From Lichenicola sp965198655 (lineage in GTDB: Bacteria > Pseudomonadota > Alphaproteobacteria > Acetobacterales > Acetobacteraceae), in the NCBI GenBank assembly GCA_965198655.1, contig OZ240668.1:1488001-1552000 (forward strand): a stretch of DNA of 64,000 nucleotides, read 5' to 3'. A program made the position numbers and the translations under genes. The notes under the pieces are model-generated. The model saw only the letters and a program-made list of their open reading frames with translations, searched no databases and had not been told where the DNA came from. Each line of letters starts with the position of its first letter. The stretch's first letter is position 1. Shown piece after piece: positions 36,436-45,157 of this stretch.

Positions 36436-38003
36436 TTTGCCGCCGGTGGCGCCGGTGCGGCCGGGGCGCGCCGCGGCTCGCGGCGACGTTGCTGCTGCTG
36501 GGGCTCGCTTCGGGCTGCGACCTGGCGCCGCCTTACCGGCCGCCGCACACCCTGCTGCCGGACAGCTATGCCGGGTCGGGCCCGTTCCGCCGCGCCGATC
36601 CCGCCGACACCCTGCCGCGCGGGCCGTGGTGGGAGCGGTTCGACGACCCGCTGCTGGACCGGCTGGAGCAGGAGGCGACGGCGGACAACCCGGACCTGGC
36701 CGGGCTCTACGAGCAGTACGTGCAGGCGCGCGACCTGGCGGCGGAGGCGCGCTCCGGGTTGTTCCCGCAGGTGGTCGGCCAGGCGTCCACCACCGACAAC
36801 CGGCAGTCGGAGCACCGGCTGTTCCGCGGCGGCGGCGGGGGCCTGAACGTGCAGTCGTCCAACCAGATCGAGGCGACCGCGTCCTGGGAGGCCGATTTCT
36901 GGGACCGGCTGCGCAACCAGACCAGGCAGCAGAAGCGGCTGGCGCAGGCCAGTGCCGCGAATCTGGCCTCGGCGCGGCTGATCCTGCAGGCGGAACTCGC
37001 GTCGGACTATGTCGGGCTGCGCGGCCTGGACTCGCAGGACGCGGTGTACCGGCAGGCGATCGGGTTCTACCGCAAGGCGGTGGAGATCACCACGCTTCGC
37101 CTGCAAGGCAAGATCGCGTCTGCGCTGGACGTGGCGCGGGCGGAAAGCCAGCTCGACGCGACCGAGGCGCTGGAGTCCGGCGTGTCCGGGCAGCGTGCGG
37201 TGCTGCAGCACGCGATCGCGGTGCTGGCGGGCCAGAACCCGAGCACGTTCCGAGTCGAGCCGGTGGACGATGCTCGCCTGACCGTACCGGCGGTGCCGAC
37301 CGGGGTGCCGTCGCAACTGCTGCAGCGCCGGCCGGACATCGCGCAGGGCGAGCGGGAGATGGCGGCGGCGAACGCCGGGATCGGCGTGTCCCGGGCGGCG
37401 TTCTATCCCGACATCTCCATCAGCCTGCTCGGCGGGTTCGAGGATACCGGGTTCAGCCTGGCCAGCCTGCCGAACAGCCTGTGGACGATCGGCGCCGGCT
37501 CGGTGCTGCCGCTGTTCGAGGGAGGCTTGCGTCGCGCCGAGCTGCAGCGGAGCTGGTCGCAGTACGAGCAGTCGGTGGACGCCTACCGCGCCACCGTGTT
37601 GTCGGCGTTCCAGGAGGTCGAGGACGGGCTCACCCTGACCGCGCAGTTGCAGACCGAGGCGCAGCAGCAGCAGCAGGCGGTGGCGGCGGCCGACCGGGCG
37701 CAGGCGATGACGCTGGCGCTGTATACCGGGGGGCTGACCAACTACCTGGACGCGGTGGTGGCGCAGGTGACGGCGCTGACGGCGCAGATCGCGGAAGTGC
37801 AGGTGGAAACCGCGCGTCTGCAGGCGGCGGTGTCGCTGGTGCGCGCGGTCGGCGGCGGCTGGAGCACGGCGGATCTGCCGAGCGAGAACGGGGTGCTGCC
37901 GTTCAACCCGGTGGCGGTCGCCGGCAGCGACCGGACGCCGCGGCCGGACGGCACCGGCAGCGGCAACGAGGACGCGTCCGCGCCGGCGGGTGTGGTGCGC
38001 TGA
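36432..38003 (+). CDS. Outer-membrane efflux lipoprotein (OprM/NodT type)
   Basis: A 523-aa TolC-like channel. The signal ends LLLLGLASGC, a lipobox, then DLAPPYRPP, the normal NodT/OprM mature start. Two outer-membrane-efflux repeats follow, with PNSLWTIGAGSVLPLFEGG as a family marker. It completes the tripartite exporter and is translationally coupled to the adaptor. The C-terminal 40 residues are a polar Gly/Asp/Pro tail. Downstream the base composition drops, marking the edge of a transferred patch. Confidence 0.93.
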   Translation: MICRRWRRCGRGAPRLAATLLLLGLASGCDLAPPYRPPHTLLPDSYAGSGPFRRADPADTLPRGPWWERFDDPLLDRLEQEATADNPDLAGLYEQYVQARDLAAEARSGLFPQVVGQASTTDNRQSEHRLFRGGGGGLNVQSSNQIEATASWEADFWDRLRNQTRQQKRLAQASAANLASARLILQAELASDYVGLRGLDSQDAVYRQAIGFYRKAVEITTLRLQGKIASALDVARAESQLDATEALESGVSGQRAVLQHAIAVLAGQNPSTFRVEPVDDARLTVPAVPTGVPSQLLQRRPDIAQGEREMAAANAGIGVSRAAFYPDISISLLGGFEDTGFSLASLPNSLWTIGAGSVLPLFEGGLRRAELQRSWSQYEQSVDAYRATVLSAFQEVEDGLTLTAQLQTEAQQQQQAVAAADRAQAMTLALYTGGLTNYLDAVVAQVTALTAQIAEVQVETARLQAAVSLVRAVGGGWSTADLPSENGVLPFNPVAVAGSDRTPRPDGTGSGNEDASAPAGVVR

Positions 38004-38145
38004 GGCTGCCTGGCGGAGGTTCCGGGAAAGCAGCGAGTCCTATGAACTCAAAAGGATTGGCTGCGCCGTCGTCCTTTTGCTCTTCCAAGCGACCGTGCCG
38101 CCGCGGAAAAAGTGTTGCGCTATCTTGAGAACGTCACGAGAAAAA

Positions 38146-38520
38146 ATGACTCAGGAAACTGCCGTTGCATATGTAAATCACATGTCAAGAAACTGCGAGT
38201 TGTTGGGACGAGATGCCAGAGCTTTGAAGCTCCTCATGGACACGGACGACCCGGCGCCGACTTTCAATTGCGGCTCCTTTGCAGAGCAGATTGTAATACA
38301 TTTCCATGAGATCAAGCCTGAGGAGTGCAAGAATCTCTCGATAACGATAGAGAATAGAGTGACGTCGAGCGATGAAGACGTTTCTACGATGATCGTTGCC
38401 AGACTGATCGAGGGACTGATCAACAGGGTGGAGGAGATCGATGGCTTGTGGCCGAGGATACGAGCCGCGCTTGGTCCGGAGGCCCGCAGGTTCGGCGACC
38501 TCTATATTGAACAATCCTGA
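38146..38520 (+). CDS. Unknown 124-aa protein, lower GC
   Basis: This frame (MTQETAVAYVNHMSRNCELL...) has near-even base composition and uses A/T-ending codons, unlike its neighbours, suggesting recent arrival. The product looks globular and mixed alpha/beta, with the acidic segment FHEIKPEECKNLSI and a Leu-rich C-terminal helix (MIVARLIEGLINRVEEIDGL). No signal peptide and no family recognised. The frame is open upstream to about 37990 but with high-GC, unrelated sequence, so the ATG at 38146 is preferred, despite a poor ribosome site. Confidence 0.55.
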   Translation: MTQETAVAYVNHMSRNCELLGRDARALKLLMDTDDPAPTFNCGSFAEQIVIHFHEIKPEECKNLSITIENRVTSSDEDVSTMIVARLIEGLINRVEEIDGLWPRIRAALGPEARRFGDLYIEQS

Positions 38521-38809
38521 CGATAATACTTAATCCAACTCGTCAATGGAGAGAACGGACCAGCCAGAGACGACGCTGTCAGGCTGGATGGGGAGCCGGG
38601 CCGAACGCAGAAGGACTTCGCGAGGCTGCGGTAGGGCGACACCTACAAGACGTTGGCAAAAGATCAATTCGACGAGCCATCCAACTCGAGCTCTTATTTG
38701 GACCTGGAGCTGGGTGTCGGCAAGGAGGTCGCTCTTAGAGACCGGGACAAAACCGACTTGCGGGCGTTGTCGGGACATGGCCCTGTTTGTTCCTGACAAC
38801 CTGTAGACG

Positions 38810-39208
38810 GTGATCGAGCCGTTGCTGCCGCCTGAGCGGCCGAAGCCGAAGGGCGGGCGACCGCGAGCGGCGGATCGTGCTGCCCTGGCTGGCATCCTGT
38901 TCGTGCTGCGCACGGGCATTCAGTGGCACGAGGTGCCCGCCGAGCTGGGATGCTGCGGCAAGACCTGCTGGCGGCGGTTGGGTGAGTGGCACGCGGCCGG
39001 GGTGTGGGCACGGCTGCACCGCGTGCTGCTGGAGCGGCTGCATGACGCAGGTGCCCTGGACTGGCGCCGGGCGGCGCTGGACAGCGCGAGCCTGCCCGCG
39101 AAAAGGGGGGTGCGGAGGTCGGCCCCAACCCGACGGACCGCGGCAGGCCGGGAACGAAGCGCCACCTTGTCACCGATGCCCAAGGCACGCCGCTCGGCGT
39201 CACGCTGA
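38810..39208 (+). CDS. IS5-type transposase, first frame (orfA)
   Basis: This frame encodes the N-terminal DUF4096-like region (VIEPLLPPERPKPKGGRPR, GIQWHEVPAELGCCGKTCWR) and the first catalytic Asp in AALDSASLPAK. Homologues usually start about ten residues earlier. Here MALFVPDNL from an ATG at 38777 is followed by TAG and then TVIEPLLP, so a Trp codon seems to have become amber. After the A4G6 run (39101-39110) this frame diverges from the family; a -1 shift into orfB restores it. Confidence 0.8.
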   Translation: MIEPLLPPERPKPKGGRPRAADRAALAGILFVLRTGIQWHEVPAELGCCGKTCWRRLGEWHAAGVWARLHRVLLERLHDAGALDWRRAALDSASLPAKRGVRRSAPTRRTAAGRERSATLSPMPKARRSASR

Positions 39209-39579
39209 GCGGCGCCAACCGCAACGACAGCCGCATGCTCGCCCCCACGCTGGACGCGGTGCTCGGCGTGCGGGCCAAGCACCGTGGGCGACCGCGGCGC
39301 CGTCCGGCCAAGCTGCACGCCGACAAGGGCTACGACCACCGGCGCTGCCGCCGCGAGTGCCGCGCTCGCGGCATCCAGCCCCGCATCGCACGGCGTGGCG
39401 TCGAGAGCAGCGCCCGCCTCGGGCGGCACCGCTGGGTGGTAGAGCGCACCTTCGCCTGGTTGGCCCGGTTCCGGCGGCTGAGCGTGCGCTACGAACGCCG
39501 TGCCGACCTGCATCTCGCCCTGACCACGCTCGCCTGCGCCGTCATCTGCTTGCGTCAAATCAGACGGTTTTGTCCGTAG
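39103..39579 (+). CDS. IS5-type transposase, second frame (orfB)
   Basis: Read one base back at the A4G6 tract, the protein continues KGGAEVGPNPTDRGRPGTKR, the normal IS5/IS427 sequence. The second Asp follows in KLHADKGYDHRRCR and the Glu in HRWVVERTFAWLARFRRL. The A4G6 tract is the standard -1 programmed frameshift site of this group. Without a shift an internal ATG at 39235 could give only a fragment. It ends three bases before the right terminal repeat. Confidence 0.8.
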   Translation, partial: KGGAEVGPNPTDRGRPGTKRHLVTDAQGTPLGVTLSGANRNDSRMLAPTLDAVLGVRAKHRGRPRRRPAKLHADKGYDHRRCRRECRARGIQPRIARRGVESSARLGRHRWVVERTFAWLARFRRLSVRYERRADLHLALTTLACAVICLRQIRRFCP

Positions 39580-39737
39580 CTCTTAAACAGGCGGCGCTCG
39601 CCAAGGCGCAGGAGCTAGATGGCGCAATGGACGACAGCGCATGCCTTTCCAGAAAGTCGGAAAGTTTCCGCTGCCATCTGTGTCGGTTATTTGAGGTGTT
39701 CTTACCTCGCGACATGGAAAGCTCATGCTACGGATAA

Positions 39738-39985
39738 GGATCTCGTCGTGTTATCGATGAACCATCCAAGCTATATGCGAAGATGAGAACGGCGATACAG
39801 CGGTAGTAGTTTTGCGGCGAGGACGCGTTCGGCAAGCCGATCGGCGGCAAGTGGTATCCAACCAAAGCGGCGCAAATCATGAACGCTCCGCGGAGTTGAC
39901 TGCGGTGTCGTTCCTCTACCCGTGTCGCGGTGCTGAGTAGTTTCCGAGGCTGGCGCGTTCCTGAAACAGCACGATAACTTGGCCT
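39738..39985. other. Decayed intergenic patch
   Basis: About 250 bases between the IS5-split remnant and the hydrolase. A 29-codon plus-strand stretch at 39810-39899 reads FGKPIGGKWYPTKAAQIM, which resembles the linker region of large serine recombinases, but has stops on both sides. It may be a scrap of an old mobile element. The rest shows no feature; it should also contain the hydrolase promoter. Confidence 0.3.
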
Positions 39986-40939
39986 ATGACCCAGCAGGCC
40001 CCGACTCTAACGCTCATATCCCCGGCGAGGGTAGTCGAGGGTCTCCCGTCATCTCGGCCTGTGCCTGAGCTGGACGGCTTCGAACATCGGTTCGAGACGG
40101 TCGGCGGCGTCAGGCTGCATTACGTCCTGGGCGGCAAGCCTGATGGTGACGTCGTGGTGCTCCTGGCCGGGTTTCCGCAAAGCTGGTTCGCATGGCGCAA
40201 GCTTATGCCGCTGCTTTCCCCGGCATACCGGATCATCGCGCCGGACCTGCCGGGTCAGGGCGACTCCGACCGGCCGACGGATGGATACGACACCCAGACC
40301 TTGGCGACGCAGGTGCATGACCTGCTTCGGCAGCTCGGCATCGTTCGATACTGTCTTGTCGCCCATGACGTTGGGGCCTGGGTTGCCTACCCGTTTGCCG
40401 CCCTGTTCGGCGAGGAGGTCCAGCGCTTGGTGCTGATGGACGCGGGCATCCCGGGCATCACCTTGCCCGACGCCTTGTCGATCGCCCCTGATCGGGCGTG
40501 GCGCACCTGGCATTTCGCGTTCCACGCGATCCCGGATCTACCGGAGATGCTGATCGCCGGTCGGGAGCGCGCGTATCTGGACTGGTTCCTGCGCCGCAAG
40601 ACGGCCAACCCGGAGACGTTCTCGGACGCCGACATCGTCGAGTACCTTCGTGTCTTCGTCAAGGACGGCGGCCTGCGCGCCGGCCTCGCCTATTACCGTG
40701 CGGCCGCCCTGTCGGCGCAGCAGAACCGGGAACTGGCTGCGCGTGGAAAGCTGCGAATGCCGGTGCTGGCGCTCGGGTCCGACCAGGGGTCCATCGCGGA
40801 CATGGCGTCCCCGCTCAAGGCCGTTGCCGAGGACGTGCAAGGCGGGGTGATCGCTAACTGCGGCCATTTTCTTCCCGAGGAACAGCCGGCGGCGGTTGCC
40901 GCGGAACTCGCCGCCTTCCTCGGAGCGTCTTCGCGATGA
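39986..40939 (+). CDS. Alpha/beta hydrolase, epoxide hydrolase/haloacetate dehalogenase-like
   Basis: A 317-aa alpha/beta-hydrolase-fold enzyme. HYVLGGKPDGDVVVLLAGFP carries the oxyanion region. LVAHDVGAWVAYPFA has Asp as nucleophile (GHDxG type), as in epoxide hydrolases and dehalogenases. The cap domain includes WHFAFHAIPDLPEMLIAGRE, and the catalytic His is in ANCGHFLPEEQP. The WHF-AFH pattern resembles fluoroacetate dehalogenase/epoxide hydrolase subfamilies, but substrate cannot be fixed. Its stop overlaps the start of the beta-propeller gene (ATGA), so the two are co-translated. Confidence 0.85.
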   Translation: MTQQAPTLTLISPARVVEGLPSSRPVPELDGFEHRFETVGGVRLHYVLGGKPDGDVVVLLAGFPQSWFAWRKLMPLLSPAYRIIAPDLPGQGDSDRPTDGYDTQTLATQVHDLLRQLGIVRYCLVAHDVGAWVAYPFAALFGEEVQRLVLMDAGIPGITLPDALSIAPDRAWRTWHFAFHAIPDLPEMLIAGRERAYLDWFLRRKTANPETFSDADIVEYLRVFVKDGGLRAGLAYYRAAALSAQQNRELAARGKLRMPVLALGSDQGSIADMASPLKAVAEDVQGGVIANCGHFLPEEQPAAVAAELAAFLGASSR

Positions 40940-41901
40940 CCGGGGTGGCGACCCGCGACGCTAACTTCCTGACCGGCAGCAACGGTCTCATCGCCATCGA
41001 CAAGGTGGGCAACCAGGTGCTGTTCCTCGACCCGGACAGCTACGAGACCGTGCTCACGCTCGACGGGTTCGCTCCCCGCGTCCACGAGGTGCTGATCGCG
41101 CCGGACCGGGGCATCGCCTACGTCCCGATCTACGGCGACGGCATCCACGGCAAGAACCCGCATCCCGGGCACCTGATCGCGCTGTTTGACCTGAACGCCC
41201 GCCGGCACATGGGCGACTTCAGCACCTATCCCCACGTGGCGCCGCACGGGCTGCGCTGGGGTCCCCAGGGACAGCTCTACTGCGTGTGCGAGAACAGCGG
41301 CGTGGTCCTGGAGATGGACGCCGTCACGGGCAGCATCGAGCACGTCATCGAGGTCGGCTCCAACAACGCGCACCGGATGGAGATCCTACCGGGTGGCAGC
41401 AAGCTCTACACCGAGAACGAGGAGGATCCGTTCGCCTCCATCATCGACCTGGCCACCCGCAAGCGGATCGGGACGATCCCGGCGCCGGGCGGGCTGGCCG
41501 GGATCGGCCTGTCGCCGAACGGCGAGACGATCGTCCTCGTGGACGCGCAGAGGCCGCGGATCATGGTGGTGGACACGGCGACCGACCAGGTGGTGTCCAT
41601 CATCGGGCTTGAGGGGCACGAGAAGGCGGCGCAGGTCGCGCGCTACAGCCCCGATGGCCGCTACCTGGTCGTCACCAGCGTCGACGCGCCGCTCGCCACC
41701 ATCTTCGATGCGAGTCTCAAGACGCAGCGCCTTCTGCGTCTTGGCCAAGGTCCCATGAACATGGCGTTCCATCCCGACGGTCGGACCGTGCTGATCGCCA
41801 ACCAGAACGAGGGTACCCTCGCCGTCTGTGACCTGGAACGCGCCGAAGTGCTGCAAATGGTCGAAGCCGGCATCGGCGTCGAGACCCTCTCCTTTTTCTG
41901 A
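40936..41901 (+). CDS. YncE-like seven-bladed beta-propeller protein
   Basis: A 321-aa protein of YVTN/YncE-type blades (VLFLDPDSYETVLTLDGF, ILPGGSKLYTENEEDPFASI, LSPNGETIVLVDAQRPRIMV, YSPDGRYLVVTS, FHPDGRTVLIANQNEGTL). No signal peptide, so it is probably cytoplasmic. Relatives include lactonases and binding scaffolds. The ATGA overlap with the hydrolase suggests a joint two-step reaction, for example lactone or ester handling, which is inference. Confidence 0.8.
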   Translation: MTGVATRDANFLTGSNGLIAIDKVGNQVLFLDPDSYETVLTLDGFAPRVHEVLIAPDRGIAYVPIYGDGIHGKNPHPGHLIALFDLNARRHMGDFSTYPHVAPHGLRWGPQGQLYCVCENSGVVLEMDAVTGSIEHVIEVGSNNAHRMEILPGGSKLYTENEEDPFASIIDLATRKRIGTIPAPGGLAGIGLSPNGETIVLVDAQRPRIMVVDTATDQVVSIIGLEGHEKAAQVARYSPDGRYLVVTSVDAPLATIFDASLKTQRLLRLGQGPMNMAFHPDGRTVLIANQNEGTLAVCDLERAEVLQMVEAGIGVETLSFF

Positions 41902-42209
41902 AACGATCAATGAAGCGGCTCTCGCTGCTCCCGAGCCCGTCTCACGGAAGCGTGTCATGAGCTGGCAGCAGGCGTCGCACCAAGTCGCCTATGCAATAAA
42001 CACTGCACTCGCGAGCGGCAGACAAGCCATCCATGACATCGACCGGCGTGCAAGGCCTGTGGGCAGCCTGCTGGTCCATGTCTGGCGGCGGATCGACGTG
42101 GAGACCAGCGGTGTCATGCGAGAACGCGACAACCCTCGGTGCCCCCGTCGCGGGGAAGAGACTGGAAACCTGCCGCTCACGTATCGGGCCGTGGGCGCGC
42201 CCGGTCCCG
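41902..42209. other. Intergenic region, possible gene remnant
   Basis: About 300 bases between two convergent genes. A plus-strand frame from ATG 41958 (MSWQQASHQVAYAINTALAS) stays open into the opposite gene and then looks like antisense noise, so it is at best a remnant. No terminator-like hairpin with a T-run is visible. Confidence 0.3.
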
Positions 42210-42419
42210 CTACCGCTTGCCGCGCCGCTCCCGGTCGAACAGGATCCCAGCGGTCAGAAGGTACACGCACGCCCCGGCTAGCACGATCGCCTGCAAGACC
42301 GGGAAGCTCTGGCCGGGTCCAGGTGCGGCGGTCAGGAAGCCGTGCAGATCGAGGCCGAACACCAGCCCGTTGATCGCCACTACCACCAGCCCGATCCAGA
42401 GTCCCGTCGTGCCGCGCAT
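42210..42419 (-). CDS. Small two-helix membrane protein
   Basis: A 69-aa protein (MRGTTGLWIGLVVVAINGLV) with two predicted membrane helices, the second being VLQAIVLAGACVYLLTAGIL, and a basic C-terminus FDRERRGKR. Charge distribution suggests both ends face the cytoplasm. No family recognised and only a weak ribosome site. The hydrophobic pattern and start/stop placement make a real gene likely. Confidence 0.55.
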   Translation of the reverse strand: MRGTTGLWIGLVVVAINGLVFGLDLHGFLTAAPGPGQSFPVLQAIVLAGACVYLLTAGILFDRERRGKR

Positions 42420-42525
42420 CCGCCTGTCCCGCCATCCCAGAAGCGGATGCAGGATGCCTGGTCCCGGCCTGGACCGCGAGGGGAGGATGGACCCGTCATC
42501 GCGTGCGCCGGCCCGGCGCCTCCGT

Positions 42526-42744
42526 TTAGCCGACCCGGATGTGCCGAACGACGTTCGGGATCTCGGCGCGGCTCAGGTTCATCTCCGCCAACTCGCGGTC
42601 GGAGCACTGCGCCAGCTCCTCTCCCAGGCGCGCGCGCTCGCGGCGCAACGAACGCTGTGCCCGCACCGTGCCAAGGATAGATCGGAAGACGTCGAGGCGG
42701 CGCGTGTCCTGCCTGGTCTCGATCGGATCTGCCGTGATGGTCAT
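42526..42744 (-). CDS. DUF1127 small Arg-rich protein
   Basis: A 72-aa protein whose C-terminal half is the DUF1127 motif: ELAQCSDRELAEMNLSRAEI, ending IPNVVRHIRVG. DUF1127 proteins in alphaproteobacteria affect RNA turnover and phosphate or stress responses. The N-terminal half is basic (RRLDVFRSILGTVRAQRSLR). GGGAGG sits seven bases before the ATG at 42744 and decides the start over the longer open frame. It is a single gene. Confidence 0.75.
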   Translation of the reverse strand: MTITADPIETRQDTRRLDVFRSILGTVRAQRSLRRERARLGEELAQCSDRELAEMNLSRAEIPNVVRHIRVG

Positions 42745-43244
42745 GCCAGCCTCCCGTTCATGCTGCAATGCAACATAGGGTGTCGCACCCTGGCCGTCCA
42801 CTTCTTCGCTGCGTTGCAGCATGACGTGTTCGTGACGTTCAACCAAACCGGAAGGGCCGTTTGCCGGGGAACGGCCATAACCTCGGTGCCCGATCGCTGT
42901 TGACCTGCCGCAGGATGGTGGGAAGCGACCGGATCCGCGACGCGGGTGGACCGGCATCTGTCGCGCTTGTGAGGATGCAGCGGGTCGGTTGAGGAGGCTC
43001 GGATCCAGCGGCGCAGGAGGCGGTCGGGTAGCGAGGAATGGGGCCATCCTGGCGTTTCCTGTGCAGACTATAGGCTTGACGAAGTTGATGTCGTCGTGCG
43101 GCCATACCCTTTGGAAGGCCGCCGGCGGGAGACCTCCATGATGGACTGCATTGGTCACGCCGGGTGGGCCACGGCTGGGTGTGGAACAAACGCTCGGAAG
43201 GACGTCCACCTCCGGCCGATCGCCCCAGAGCAAGGAACGCGGCT
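42745..43244. other. Intergenic region without a recognised gene
   Basis: About 500 bases between the divergent DUF1127 and VOC genes. It must hold both promoters. No coding frame with a ribosome site, no repeat and no terminator is seen. Confidence 0.35.
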
Positions 43245-43598
43245 ATGCCGGTGACAGGTATTGGTGGCTTCTTCTTTCGGTCGAACGATCCGGGTTCCCT
43301 TTCGACCTGGTATCGGAACCATCTCGGCATCCTGCCTGCCGATCTCGGTTGGCAGCAGTCGGCCGGTCCGACAGTGTTCGCGCCGTTTTCTCGTTCCACC
43401 GACTACTTCCCGGCGGAGAAGCAGTGGATGCTGAACCTTCGGGTTTCGGACCTCGACCTGTTGCTGCGCGAACTCGCGGCGGTCGGCATCCCGATCCAGA
43501 CGGATGCCTCATGGGATACGCCCGAGACGGGCCGCTTTGCCCGCATCCACGACCCGGAAGGCAATCCGATCGAGTTGTGGGAGCCGCCTTCCGCCTAG
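43245..43598 (+). CDS. VOC/glyoxalase-fold protein
   Basis: A 117-aa single-domain protein of the glyoxalase/bleomycin-resistance superfamily: GIGGFFFRSNDPGSLSTWYR at the start, an internal beta-alpha unit (LNLRVSDLDLLLRELAAVGI), and FARIHDPEGNPIELWEPP with the metal-ligand Glu. It may be an isomerase or a lyase on a small substrate. AAGGA precedes the ATG at 43245. It is convergent with the dgt gene. Confidence 0.85.
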   Translation: MPVTGIGGFFFRSNDPGSLSTWYRNHLGILPADLGWQQSAGPTVFAPFSRSTDYFPAEKQWMLNLRVSDLDLLLRELAAVGIPIQTDASWDTPETGRFARIHDPEGNPIELWEPPSA

Positions 43599-43659
43599 GT
43601 CCTTGCCGTTCGGCCCCGCGGCACCGGGCGAGGGGCCCTCACCGTTCGCTTGCTCCGCT

Positions 43660-45066
43660 TCAGCCCCGGCCGCGGATCACCTGCGCCAGCTCGGTGGCGC
43701 GGTTGTCGGTCAGGCTGGACAGGAAGTCGTTGACCAGTCGGTAGCTGTCCTCCAACCCGGTCGACTCGCCGGGTGCCGACTCGCCCATCAGCCCGAGGAT
43801 GCGCGAGGCGCGATAGGACAGCGCCGGGCCGGCGCCGGAGGCCAGCAGCTCGCGCGCCGCGTCGGAGCAGGAGTCCAGCAGCGTGTCGACCGCGGCATAG
43901 GCGCCGATCTCGATTTCCATCTTGCGCGTGTGGGTGAAGATCTTCTCGCGCGCCAGCGCCTTGGCACCGGCCACGCCCGCGGCCACCTGATTGCTGCCGG
44001 CCTCCACCAGGCTGCCGTTGAACCGGCCCTGCAGGATCGCCGGGGCGTTGCGGAAGAAGCTGCCGACGCAGTCCTCGATCAGCAGGTCCACCGCCTGGCC
44101 GCGCAGCCAGCGCACCCGTTGCCGCTCCGAGCGCCCGACCCGATCGATGTCGTAGCGCCGCCGCACCTCTGGCGTCATCACCGACAACAGCAGCTCCTCC
44201 ACCTCGCCGGTGTGCAGGAGCTTCATCTCGATGCCGTCCTCGATGTCGATGATGGCGTAGCAGATGTCGTCCGCCGCCTCGACCAGGTAGGCCAGGGGAT
44301 GGCGGCAGAACACGCCGGGCTCGATCTCCAGCAGTCCCATCGAGCGCGCGATGGTCAGGAAGGCGTCGACCTCGGAAGCGAAGTAGCTGAACTTGCCCGG
44401 CCGGTAGCGCGGCGCGTGCAGCGCCGACCACGGGTACTTGATGAAGCTGCCCAGCGTCGCGTAGGTCAGGCGCAGCCCCACCGTGTCGACCAGGCTGGTC
44501 AGCAGGCGGAAGCCCTGCGCGTTGCCCTCGAAGGTGGTGAGGTCCAGCACGCAGGACGGGCGCATGCCCTCGAAGAACGCCGCCGGCCGCTTGGCATACC
44601 AGCCGCGTATGGCGAACTCGCCGGCATGGCCGAACGGCGGGTTGCCGATGTCGTGCGCCAGGCAAGCGGCCTGTACGATCGCCGCGACGTCGGCGGCGAC
44701 CACGCCGTCGGGTAGCTCGCCCTGCACCTGCAGCCGCTTGCCGGTCAACTCGCCCAGCGAGCGCCCGACGCAGGACACCTCCAGGCTGTGGGTGAGGCGG
44801 TTGTGCACCCGGTCGTTCTGCGGCAGCGGGTGCACCTGGGTCTTGCGACCGAGCTTGCGGAACGGCTCGGAGAAGATCAGCCGGTCATGGTCCTTCTGGA
44901 ACTCCGACCGTCCGGTGGCCGGGCGCCGGACCGCACCGGCCGAGCGTCGCGTCGCGTCGCCGAGCCGGGTGTCGTCCAGCAGCCGCTCCCAGCGCATCGA
45001 CGGCGCCGGCTCGTGCGGCCCCTGCACGTGGACCGGTGGATCGTCGGCAGGAGGAACGCGGCTCAT
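43660..45066 (-). CDS. dgt: dNTP triphosphohydrolase (dGTPase-like)
   Basis: An HD-domain enzyme releasing triphosphate from dNTPs. The 468-aa protein has RPATGRSEFQKDHDRLIFS and FRKLGRKTQVHPL, then the HD motifs DRVHNRLTHSLEVSCVGRSL and ACLAHDIGNPPFGHAGE, and EAADDICYAIIDIEDGIEM. Its length and FRRLxxKTQ-like block fit the dGTPase class of alphaproteobacteria. A later in-frame ATG (MRWERLLDDTR, residue 24) could be the true start, since the first 20 residues are poorly conserved. A nicotinamidase-like gene follows upstream on the genome, on the same strand. Confidence 0.9.
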   Translation of the reverse strand: MSRVPPADDPPVHVQGPHEPAPSMRWERLLDDTRLGDATRRSAGAVRRPATGRSEFQKDHDRLIFSEPFRKLGRKTQVHPLPQNDRVHNRLTHSLEVSCVGRSLGELTGKRLQVQGELPDGVVAADVAAIVQAACLAHDIGNPPFGHAGEFAIRGWYAKRPAAFFEGMRPSCVLDLTTFEGNAQGFRLLTSLVDTVGLRLTYATLGSFIKYPWSALHAPRYRPGKFSYFASEVDAFLTIARSMGLLEIEPGVFCRHPLAYLVEAADDICYAIIDIEDGIEMKLLHTGEVEELLLSVMTPEVRRRYDIDRVGRSERQRVRWLRGQAVDLLIEDCVGSFFRNAPAILQGRFNGSLVEAGSNQVAAGVAGAKALAREKIFTHTRKMEIEIGAYAAVDTLLDSCSDAARELLASGAGPALSYRASRILGLMGESAPGESTGLEDSYRLVNDFLSSLTDNRATELAQVIRGRG

Positions 45067-45157
45067 CGCGCGCGACTCTCGGCCAGCCCGGGGTAGGCTG
45101 CAATCGAAATGGGACGGCCGGGCGGTGGCCCAGCCAGGTGCCGACTCAGGCGCCCAC

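Larger units (their letters stand above)
38738..39582 (+). mobile_element. IS5-family insertion sequence (IS427/IS1031-like, about 845 bp)
   Basis: The ends begin GAGACCGGGACAAAACCG and, on the other side reverse-complemented, GAGCTACGGACAAAACCG. TTA at 38735-38737 and 39583-39585 is a 3-bp target duplication of the TNA type used by this group. Two frames encode a transposase joined at an A4G6 tract. The first frame has an in-frame TAG where Trp is expected (38804-38806), so the element may be crippled unless the GTG at 38810 serves as start. Confidence 0.85.
38635..39737 (+). pseudogene. Gene remnant split by the IS5 element
   Basis: If the IS5-type element and one copy of its TTA target are removed, a frame reads through the junction: ...YLDLELGVGKEVAL, then KQAALAKAQELDGAMDD, ending at TAA 39735-39737. 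The left part (38635-38737) follows an in-frame TAG at 38632, so the gene was already damaged or begins here. The composition is that of the lower-GC patch, and no family is recognised. The continuity could be chance, but the charged, helical character of both sides fits one protein. Confidence 0.3.

Noticed and set aside
39810..39899. Serine-recombinase-like fragment FGKPIGGKWYPTKAAQIM
   Set aside because: Only 29 codons between stops; the resemblance is from memory and too short to call as a pseudogene.
41958..42373. Open frame beginning MSWQQASHQVAY
   Set aside because: Two thirds of it is antisense to the small membrane protein gene; only the first 60 codons look protein-like, so at most a remnant.
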